A DNA stretch of 64,000 nucleotides from Corydoras sp. C115 (Eukaryota; Chordata; Actinopteri; Siluriformes; Callichthyidae), in NCBI GenBank assembly GCA_019802505.1, contig JAFMOC010000045.1:868501-932500 (forward strand). The letters are read 5' to 3'. The first letter of the stretch is position 1; each line of letters starts with the position of its first letter. The notes below the pieces were generated by a model. That model was not told the origin of the DNA, did not search any database, and saw only the letters and a program-made list of their open reading frames with translations. The translations under genes were made by a program, and so were the position numbers. Shown piece after piece: positions 54,720 through 64,000 of the stretch.

Positions 54720-55905
54720 CAGAACAAATCAGATACCTACAGAGATGTACCGACAGCCAACAGCCCGCTGAATTTGCGTGACCCTTAGAACCTGATGGTA
54801 GAACATTTTGCAGGGTGTGTAAATTCACAATTTACTGGCATATTCCTAAAGACCGCCTCTGATGGAGCTGCTCCATGGTGCGCCATCCGTCAGCCACCGG
54901 CGAGCCACTAAAGGCAGGACGGCCTTTTCCCCTCGCGCTCGCTAAACGACCGTCCTCCCTAAAGACGCGACAATTTCAGCTATTCCCCTGCGGTGTTCAA
55001 TTTTGCCTCTTCCTGCCTCCGCCATTGACGCCTCGCAAATAGAGGTCGAACGCCTGGCAATCCTGTTGGACCCGTGAAGCCTGGCTTCACCGACGCGCGG
55101 GCAAAACCGTAGCTCGATACACCAAAGCACAAACGCCTTTAAAAAAAGGAGCATGGAGCTGCTGCCCTCGAAATTACCCCAGCCAGCCACAATTACAGTG
55201 CTGAAGCCCAGCGCTGCGGCTGCGTGAGCGATCCGGGGGAAAAAAAAGGGGGGGAAAAAAAAAAAAAGAAGGTGGGGGTCTGGTGAATTTTCAGTGAGTC
55301 ACAAACTCGACTTTCATCTCCTCACCTATTTTTAGAGCGTATCATTACCCCGCCAGTCCACAGTGCGAATCCCAAAGCAGGAAAACGAAATGAATAGTAA
55401 GTTTTGTTGCCTTGACCTCCCTGCGCTGATTAAAATCTGCCGCCAAGCTCGCAGCCCTGAAATAAGGGAATTAATTTTGACGAAGACGTGATTTATAACC
55501 CATTTGATGTTGCCGTATCCATTCCAGCACATGTAACAGGATTCGCAGCCACGCCGCCTGATTAAATGCGGGGGCTGAGAGTTAATTGTTTTACACGGGC
55601 GGCGTTAATATCTCCGCCTCAGCTGGTTTAATCCTTCCGGCCTCCTCGTGAACCGACCGCCATGGATATGAGCCAATACATCAGGAGCCCTCACTACCCC
55701 TCTATCGGGGCATGGGGTCAGAGAGCCATTTAGAATAAAAATTGGATTTGCGTTTGCGCCATGCGCGTTGCTATCGTGCACCCCATCAACCGTCTATTCC
55801 ACGCCTTCCGCTTGTGACGTTTAAATAGCAACATTGGTGATGGCAACGGTAGCAGTGGTGGTAATATCTCTATCCAACAAAAATCGCTGCGAGAGCGGGG
55901 GAAAT
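54720..55905. other. non-coding; A/G-rich run at 55238-55273
   Basis: Runs of A broken by G. The rest is repeat-free with many TAAT words (55425-55640). Confidence 0.4.
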
Positions 55906-56278
55906 ATACTATATTCATTCATTCATTCATCCATTATCTTCCGCTTTATCCTCTATTAGGGTCGCGGGGGGGGGGTTCCCCATGCCCATCCAGGGGAGAA
56001 CTTTTCGGGAACTGGGCAGATACACCCAAGACAGGGTGCCAATCCATCGCTGGACACACACTCACTCACACACACTCTATATGGGGCAATTTGGAGAATT
56101 TAATTGAGTTGATCCATGTTTTTGGACTGTGGGAGGAAACCGGAGAACCTGGAGGAAACTCACGCGGACACGGGGAGAACAAGGAAACTCCACCCAGATG
56201 GGAATTCGAACCGGGAAACCCTAGTGCTGAGAGGAGAACATGCAAACCACAAAGCCACTGTGCCGGCCATTCTATATT
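55906..56278 (-). repeat. V-SINE copy, full length
   Basis: Long ATTC-repeat tail, G10 tract, core and head. CTATATT occurs at both flanks, a possible short TSD. Confidence 0.9.
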
Positions 56279-56375
56279 TAAGTAAATAAATATATAAATA
56301 AATGTGTATATATATATAAACTACATAAATAAGTAAATATAGCTGGGTAAATATAATTGAGCTCATAGGTTTTAT

Positions 56376-56442
<67 letters not shown>

Positions 56443-57327
56443 TATATTGCTACTTTACCCACGACGCCCAACTAGTTGCACACTGGAACAATGGAATTTG
56501 ATTTTTTGGAATTGTAGATTTTTCTTGGTTGTACCGTGTTTGGAACACTTCTGATGCCGTCAAAAAAAAAAAAAGCCCACAATGTTGGCGGTTTTCGAAC
56601 TGCTGGCCCCAGCATGTCTACCACCGATGACCACGTCTTTGTCAGTCATTCAGATTCCTCGACTTTCCCGGTCACTGAAACAGATCCACGAGAGAACGTC
56701 CTCATGGGATTTTCAGGCTGCACGTGTCTAATTCCCAGACCGCTGACTGTCGTAAATCTTACCGAAAGACGTTCAGTTTACAAAAACCTGATGTTCCAAA
56801 GCCTTATTTAAGCCTGGGCCTTTAAAAACGTGCATGTTTTAATAGATTGTTTATAATGGCCTTTTCTAGCCACGGTGCTGTTCTGGCTCTGGTTTTGTCT
56901 CGCGGTCAGCGCCGGTCGTTCGTCCCGAGCATTGTTCTAATGAAATGCATGTGCTCCTCTGCAAACTTGCGTCTTTTTCTCATTCTGCTCGCTGTTTTCA
57001 GTATCGTATTTCCATATTGTCTGGATTTGGCAGCGAGGAGCAGCAAACGAATTCACATTTACGACTGCCGTCGAAAAAATATGTTTATTTAATTCGTATG
57101 GATTTATTCTAACGGTTTAGATTTTGGACGCCGAATGGAGAGTAGACAGAAAACGGCATGTGGGCTGATTCTTTACCATATGGCTGTATAATTATATGGT
57201 TCGAGAGAAGCAGGACCGTGTGGTTGTGGACTGTGGCACTGCACAGTTGGACTAGATTTATTTGCTACAAGACTTTTTACAGACTGGATGAATAGTCACG
57301 GATTTAGCTTCACCTTTCACACAGTAG
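56279..57327. other. non-coding; (TA)n of about 30 units at 56379-56439
   Basis: A perfect TA microsatellite within AT-rich DNA. An A run is at 56562-56574. The rest is anonymous. Confidence 0.6.
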
Positions 57328-57833
57328 CAGTCAAAAGTTTGAACACGCCCCCTTTTTGCACCACTTATTGTCCAGTGTATCAGTTCAACTTCCTGTAAAT
57401 ATGGACTTTGTAGTTCTACAATTACAGACTGTAGTCCATCTGTTTGTGGACTTCAATTCATTCTCTTAGTCTCCTTTACTCTGTTAATAAACAATCCACC
57501 ACCCAAATTGTTTAATGGAATTTGTGGTGGGTGTATTATTCCTATCCCAGCAGTGTCACTGAGGTGTTTAAATGAAACTACAGCAGCACTGCTGCACTAA
57601 AACCCCCCTCACCACATCAGTGTCACTGCAGAACTGACAATAAACAATCCACCACCCAAATGATACCTGTTCTATGATGTTCTGTGACCAATAGACAATA
57701 GAAAACCAACAGGGGACGAACAAAAATAGAAAATAGATGGACTACAGTCTGTAATTGTAAAACTACAAAGTCCATCTGCATGGTAAGTGGAGGAGATAGA
57801 CGATGGTGCAAGAAGGGCATGTGTCCTAAATGT
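57328..57833 (+). mobile_element. fold-back DNA element, most complete copy
   Basis: Ends TCAAAAGTTTGAACACGCCC and, inverted, AGGGCATGTGTCCTAAATGT. Inner arms are also inverted: ATGGACTTTGTAGTTCTACA...TGTAGTCCATCTG (57400-57440) against its complement at 57735-57780. The centre has CCAGCAGTGTCACTG-type sequence. No ORF, so a non-autonomous (MITE-like) element. Confidence 0.8.
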
Positions 57834-58321
57834 CTCCCAATACCAGTGATGTCTTTATTTCATATGTTTGGAGTCATACACAACACTATAGTTTGGATGA
57901 TGGGGTTAAGCCTTTGTCTGGCGAGCGTGGCATGTGTTCGGTGTTCTCATCCTGTTCGTTTGGAAATGTGAACGGATGCAGAAGCCCGTTTTTTAATCAG
58001 GTAGTAATAGCAATCGGCTTGGCCTCGGTCGACTGGGTTTCCTTATACGTGAGCACTCTGTTTACCGTTAGAACCGTTAATCCGATTATCAGCGGATTAT
58101 TGTGCTGCATGTAAACCGAGCCAGAGTGTGTGGAGCAGTTGAGTTGAGATGGGGCAGCTGTGCTGTGATGCCTCCACCGTCCTTTAGTGCCACTTCTGCG
58201 ACACGCACACGTTGTTCCTGCGGCCCGAGCTCCTTAAATATTCCGCTGGCGTAGAGACGGTAATAAAGACATTAAGTGGTGTGGGCTCATTAAGTACACT
58301 GAAATCGGGATGAGTGATGTC
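57834..58321. other. non-coding, nothing recognised
   Basis: Anonymous DNA. Confidence 0.5.
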
Positions 58322-58560
58322 AGGGGTGCACTGGTTAGCGCTCTCACCTCACAGCAACAAGGTCCTGTGTTTCACTCCCAGGTTCCGTATTGAGTTTGCC
58401 GGTTCTATGTTGTCTGTAGAGTTTCAGTCTTCGTTCACAGTCCAAAGACTTGCCAGGAATTGCCCCTAGGTTTGAATATGTTTGTCTTTGTGTGTCTGCT
58501 TTGTAATAGACTGGCGATCTGTGCAGCACCTCTGCCTTTCTCTCTGTATAAGCCCTAAAC
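58322..58560 (+). repeat. old tRNA-headed SINE, diverged
   Basis: GGTTAGCGCTCTCACCTCAC, CAGCAACAAGGTCCTGTGTT and ACAGTCCAAAGACTTGCC fit a DANA/Mermaid-type ancestor rather than the young family. Confidence 0.55.
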
Positions 58561-61500
58561 TAGCACTCTAGACACTCCCTCCCCAACCTACCAGATCGAA
58601 ATGATATATTTATTGGAATTTAACTTTTTTTTTTTTTAATAAAGTACTTTTATAATGCTCTGACTGTGAATCCTTTGAATTTTTTAATTACAAACCACAC
58701 CCAAACTTTTGGACTATTAAACCTGTCAATGAGGGTATTTTTATGTTTTTTAACTTATTTTAGCAAATTGTTGGTCATTTTCAACAACTGCGTCAATGGG
58801 AGCCACAACCTAATCATTAAAATATCCCAAAATGTATTAAATCCAGTACCTTGCCATGTGTTTTCATAAAATTTTCATAACAACTTTTATGTTCCAACAA
58901 ACAAGGTTCATAAATGCATGGTTCAGCAACTCCATCTAACCTGGTGCCAACAATCCATAGTCACCAAGTCCATAGTCACCAAGACATTGATACGATTACT
59001 GAGTGGAGTGAACGTTCAGGTGTTGTAGGTCTGCGTTTTCATCCTAGACTGAACTACATATAAACCTTTTGATTCAGCCTGCAGTCTGCAGAACTTATGG
59101 AATTAAAATCTTAAATCTTTCCATAAAAGGAAAGTTCAGCTCCAGCCCAACTCGAGCTATTGGTTTCATTAACGCAGCTGAATTTTGTCATCTATGTGAA
59201 ATGACCTCGGTAATTACTTCAGCAGCGAGTGGTAAGACTCCCCGAGCTGCGGTGATGGATATAACAGCCGAGTGAACATCCAGCCAATTCGAGTGCGCAG
59301 TGACTGAACACTTTGGGAACCCCTCGGTCCAAATACAGTTTGGATTGCAAAGTGGGTCGTTTGGTCTTTTGGTTGGAGCGCGTGTGAAACCGGAGCGCTT
59401 CTGTAAACAGAGAGAAATTAAAAAGAACAAAAAAAGGAGGCTCACGCGAGCTGCAGGGCAGGTGAGAAGCTTATAGTCTGGCTCACATGCGCCGATAGGC
59501 CACGGCCATATGGCCGGCGGACGATAATGATAGAGATCAATGCGCGGAGGGAGCCTCGGCGCTGCCATTTTGTGCGCCGCTCAAAGGGGTTGGGAGAGTC
59601 AGCCTCATCCATCATCCGTTCCCTTCCGCATCTAATCAGATCCTTCTCTCGCCGAGTGCTGCCCAAACTCGATTAACGCTCTGACAGAGGCTTTTACTGG
59701 CTTCCCGGCACTTACCCCTTCTGCCGGCTGTCTGCTGCTCCGGGAAAACTATCTCTCACCTTAATGTTTATTTATGTGTTTATAGCTGCCATTTTGATCC
59801 ATTAGACCTAAAGCTTACACGCCACCTCCTTTTTATAAGATCCCCTTTTCTGAACACCGTCGCCGGCCTTTCGCACCCAACACCGGACGCGAGCGGCGGT
59901 CAAATGAACGGCGCTCGTGCAGAGTGACGTGATGTGATGCGATTTAATTGTGCTTTTCTTAAGACTCTGTAAGCTCCACTTAACAGCGTGAATACAAAAA
60001 GTAGAAACGGAGCAATTAACCTTTTGCTGTGAGTTCGGGTTTCGATTTTCCAAACAGCTGGGCATTGTGGGTATGCACAAAAGGAACAAAAGGCGGGCTC
60101 ACAGCTTATTAATAATGCTGGAGTTGTGGTTTAAAGAAAATGGAAATAAAGCAACTGCACACATTGTGCGTCTTCGGTACACGGTGGTGGCAGCGGCTTG
60201 GCGTCACTGTATTAATGACGTGTTTAACATTATCTGCACTCTCACCATGGAAACATCTGTTCAGTGTGACCCTCCCAACCAACACGTTATGAAAATAAGG
60301 TACGGATCGTATGAAGTAGCTGATGTTTTAAGTACATTTTACTCTCCGGTACAAATATAGTCACTCTGTGGTGTGTCAGCCATGTGATAGTGTTGTTCCT
60401 GTTCCCAATTGGGACTCTGGCTCATTGTGTAGAGCACTAGACAAGTACAATGGACCTAGGTTTGTGGTGAGCAAAATTCCTTAGTACATAAGACATCAAA
60501 CCTTTAGGCAGGTGGGCTACAATGACAGTAGATCAATTGTTTTGAATGATATATTAGGAATACACCATTTTTTTTTGTTTTGTTTTGTTTTTCTAGGTTG
60601 TGTTTTTTTTTTTTTTTTGGTTTCCCCTCTCTCTCCTTTTCTTCCTCCTTTTTTCCCCCTGTCATTCATTGGCGGAATAATTCAAAAATTCTAATCAATC
60701 AAATAAAAGCACAATTAACAGGAATAGGCTACAATAATCTGTAGAACTGTTCCTGTAAAAACGTAAAAGCAAACATGTGTGGTACATCAGTGCAGTCAGA
60801 TTACCATTCAGATTGCAAAAGCTACAAGACATGACGGGTATAAAAAAATAAAATAAAAAAAAGGAATACACCATGTGAACAGAAGTTCAGAGGCTCTCAC
60901 ATATTGCCCCTATTGAAGCTTGAATGATGCATTTTAAATTTAAGTTTAACCCCTTCCCCCCCCACATACACACACTCAGCGATAAGCTAACGGCTAACCC
61001 CGCTCTGGATGCTAATGTCGGAGCCGTAATCCAGCAAACGCACAGGGTTTGATGGATTGCGTGTGATTATCGATGCTTATGCTTTGGTCACAGATTACTT
61101 TAAAGTCCTGGTGATAAAATTATTCAATGCGAAAGAATTATTACAACAAGTATTGTGCATGCTAATGGGCCGGCGCGGTTGTGCCTCCGACGGCGTTTTC
61201 ACGGCGCTCTGGCTCGTCTGGTAAATGACTGGGGAATGGGTGAAAAATTCCTGGCGAAGCTTGAAGTCATTCCACCTTTAATTTCGTCCCAACATCGAGA
61301 CGTCGCGTTCTAATAGGCGCGCTAAATCTTCGATCCTTGAAAGGCTATCTACACAAAGCTGTCGGCACTTACCAAACCCCGCTTATTGGCGAGGAACCCA
61401 TCCGCAAAGGCGCCGCAGTCCTGCCGGCTGTTATAAAGTACAATTATTTCCCACAAGGGGCAAATGCCTTTTTAAATTCTGCTATATATTTACCCGCCGC

Positions 61501-62909
61501 GTGGCAGATGTCGTAGCACGCGGGGGCGGCCCGGGCTGCTGGATTGGGTTAAGCCCCGGAACGGCGCGCGCTGGACTAACTGCTCAGCGGCCGCTGAATG
61601 TGATTCCATTAGCGCGAGTCATGCATCAGCGAGACTGCGAATCAAAGCTGGTGTTTGAGGAATTTCCTCCACAAAAATGGAGAATGAAATGCAGCGTCGC
61701 ACAATGGAGCACCATGCAAACCTATAATTAGAAGATCAGGTCTCGGTGGCGATGGAAATGAGCTATGAGGTACGAGAAAACGGGCTCTTTCGGAACCCTG
61801 AGTACTGAACGACATAACGACAAGAGTATTGCCTCTTTTAAGGTCAACCACAGACAAACACCAAGCAGGTATTTAAGAAATGGAGCCCAAAGCCCAATGA
61901 AGCTGTTTAAAGATGCCGGAGCTTCAGACTGGCATCTTAGTTTTGTGTTCAAAGACCGCACACCCTGAGTCTGTGATGTATTAAATGCTAAGCATGAATA
62001 CTTCAAACGTTGTATATGGAGGGAATTCATACCGTACACAGAGCCGGTGTTTTATTGGGTGGTAAATGGTGCCCTGTATGTGAAACAGTATACACTCGTT
62101 TTTTTTAAATACCTCGACCTCTTCGGCTCCTCCATGTTTACTCCATGAAGCCACCTGTATTAAGCGGGTGCCTGAATCGGAGCCAGAATGTTGTCGGCTC
62201 TCTTTCCGCCAAGTATTTTTTTTGCTATTTTGCTCGGTGGTTTGAAAATGGCTAAGCTAAGCGACGATGCAGAGTCAGAGGATCCATCCGAAACAAGTCA
62301 GCAAATACTTTGTGAAAACAGTCATGGCATATTTAGAGATGTATCAGTGACATGGTGTTTAGTGGTTTGAGACACGGCCAGCTGCTTCGGCTCAGTTTAT
62401 AGACGGTCTGAGGCTCCTCCGTGTAGCGGCTTGTTTCTGGACAAAGTTACACAACTTCGGGTGTCCGCCATTACAGCTATGGTCGTGTTGTTTGGGTGGA
62501 AAACCAGAAAACCCAAGCAAATAAGCCAAGCCCTTGCCACCTCATCTGCAATAAACTCTATACATTGTTAGCATAAGGGCTAACGGATAAAAAATGAGGA
62601 TTGTTTCTGAGAGAATGTGCTTGTAAACATTTAAAGGTTTTGTTTTAGCTACAGCTAATATCCTAGCTAACAAGCAGAATGGCAGGCTTTTTAGAAAGTA
62701 TAACAATTAAATATTTATACATATTTAAAATGTGTGTTTACGTTTGCTTGCTAGCGAAAAAGGAAAAGCTGATGGAAGGGTTCTGACAGGGTTTACACAA
62801 ATACACACACTGTGTCTTGACTGGTTTATAAAATGGAGCATTTCTTACGGCTCCATCTTGGCAGTAACTCGTAGCTACGCAGTTTGTGTTCGTCGTCTTC
62901 TAGATCCTT
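58561..62909. other. long non-repeat stretch, no gene supported
   Basis: A DNA-transposon crumb lies at about 58938-58960, T runs at 58626-58639 and 60601-60619, and a weak SINE-head-like phrase at 60420-60475. 61090-61740 is repeat-free with TAAT and GCATGC words. Confidence 0.4.
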
Positions 62910-63110
62910 CATCAGTGCTCTCAGAATGCTGGACATTGGATGCTTTTGATTGGTGGATTGTTATCAGTCCAGCAGTGTCACTGTGGCACTGCTACCAGTG
63001 CAGCACCCAACACCAACACCATCATAACCTCTCAGATAGTTCTAGCTCTGTGGTGGTTCTGTGGAGGCCCTGATCTTTAGAGAACAGATCATGGTGGTAC
63101 GGTGTTAATA
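62910..63110. repeat. fragment related to the fold-back family
   Basis: GTGCTCTCAGAATGCTGGAC, GGTGGATTGTTATCAGTCC, CAGCAGTGTCACTGTGGCAC, then GTGGTGGTTCTGTGGAGGCC. Shares centre blocks with 57328 but is a different subfamily. Confidence 0.5.
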
Positions 63111-63765
63111 ATTTGATACCAAATAGGATAAAACATCTACAGTTCCATAAAACATTTAGTTTTTTAGGAAATATGGACGGAACGTTCATATTTGATGGAT
63201 TTCATTGGCCCATCGTCAAGCGTTTTCTTCATCTCTGGTTCAGGACTTGGCGGTCTTGAGTTTTTTTGTGCCCCATTTAAGGCATTTTTGTTCTCTTTAT
63301 ACTATTTGGCTCCGAGAACAAAGCAGAGAAACCTTATATCAAGGCTGGTGAAGTAGCCTGAGAGGTAGACCTCCGAACGTGTGAATTTGATATGCACTTT
63401 AGACACTCAATTGGTTTTCTCATGCTTGTTTTGTTTACTGCATAAAACGGCATTAAAAGCAAAGGGCAGTCTGAGAACTTAGATAAACGATGCGGTTAAA
63501 TATCACTTTCATGCATGTAAACCTATAGCCATGTGTAATTTAACTGGTTCTGAATTATAGTTGAAACCCAACTACCATGAAGATAAAGCAATTAGGCTGT
63601 CAGTGTAATGAAATGAAAAGTGTTTGTTTATCACTATATCCCCGACATACAGTTAATATACACTCAGTGGCCATTTTGTTCGGAACCCTCTCTTGTTTTT
63701 CACCCATTGTCTGTTTTATCAGCTCTACTTAACAAATATATATATAAGGGGGTCAGTTGTTACGG
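63111..63765. other. non-coding; DNA-element end at about 63655
   Basis: ATACACTCAGTGGCCATTTT resembles the outer terminal repeat of the element at 34978. Nothing else recognised. Confidence 0.4.
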
Positions 63766-64000
63766 TCTTGTGGGTCCTTGAACTAGACCGTTAACTCTCA
63801 TTGGTAGGTGGTGCCGTGTTAATGGCAGTGGTTATCAGTCTGAAGGTTGTGGGTTCAAATCCCAGGTCCACTGAAGTCACCATGCGGGTCCTTGAGCCTT
63901 TGTTGCCGACGGGTGCTGTATACTTACCCCTCACCCCATACTCTGACCCCAATCAAGTTGGAATACTTGTAAGTGGTTTTGGATAAAAGCGTCTACTATA
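63766..64000 (+). repeat. tRNA-SINE, runs off window end
   Basis: GGTTGTGGGTTCAAATCCCA (box B), CCACTGAAGTCACCATGCGG, then TTGGATAAAAGCGTCTACTA at the very edge. A preceding CCTTGAACTAGACCGTTAAC crumb suggests two overlapping fragments. Confidence 0.65.

Noticed and set aside
1..64000. CRISPR array, operon, integron or phage-like gene cluster
   Set aside because: Tandem arrays here are simple or minisatellite repeats. Introns, SINEs, a LINE and fold-back elements show vertebrate DNA.

Overview
The window is vertebrate nuclear DNA, almost certainly from a teleost fish. The evidence is the repeat content: about 28 copies or remnants of a tRNA-headed SINE carrying the V-SINE (DANA/Mermaid-type) core, several copies of a second fish tRNA-SINE, fold-back DNA elements common in fish, and a full-length LINE of the fish/amphibian Tx1 type. 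An otophysan (catfish or characin relative) is a guess from memory of similar repeats, not something the sequence proves. No prokaryotic operon, CRISPR array or phage is present.

Only three stretches of coding sequence can be supported. (1) A CpG-rich block at about 5.06-5.56 kb ends in a short open frame with a signal-peptide-like N-terminus, followed at once by a consensus splice donor (CAG|GTGAGA, phase 1). It looks like the first coding exon of a secreted or membrane protein gene read on the + strand. No further exon was recognised, so most or all of the remaining 58 kb may be its first intron. (2 and 3) A LINE in the same orientation, at about 6.2-12.0 kb, has two uninterrupted ORFs. ORF1 (462 aa) has an RRM-like segment and a CCHC knuckle. 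ORF2 (1323 aa) has an AP-type endonuclease, a reverse transcriptase with YADD, and a C-terminal CCHC. The ORFs overlap by one base in TAATG. The element lies between CT tracts, and directly downstream is a tandemly duplicated block bounded by CT tracts.

Layout: 0-5 kb, SINE-rich flank with a 50-bp minisatellite and two SINEs head to head just before the CpG block. 5-6.2 kb, candidate promoter, exon and start of intron. 6.2-12.7 kb, LINE and CT-rich block. 12.7-34 kb, mostly anonymous sequence with scattered SINEs and nested repeats. 34-44 kb, repeat-dense. 44-49 kb, anonymous sequence, a GT-rich minisatellite and more SINEs. 49-64 kb, mostly anonymous with some motif-rich non-repeat segments and a few nested fold-back elements.

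The window holds no recognisable gene system or pathway. Its interest lies in transposon biology (an intact LINE with stop-start ORF coupling and an apparent CT-tract target, SINEs with exact target-site duplications, nested insertions) and in possible intronic regulatory or splicing signals, which remain candidates.
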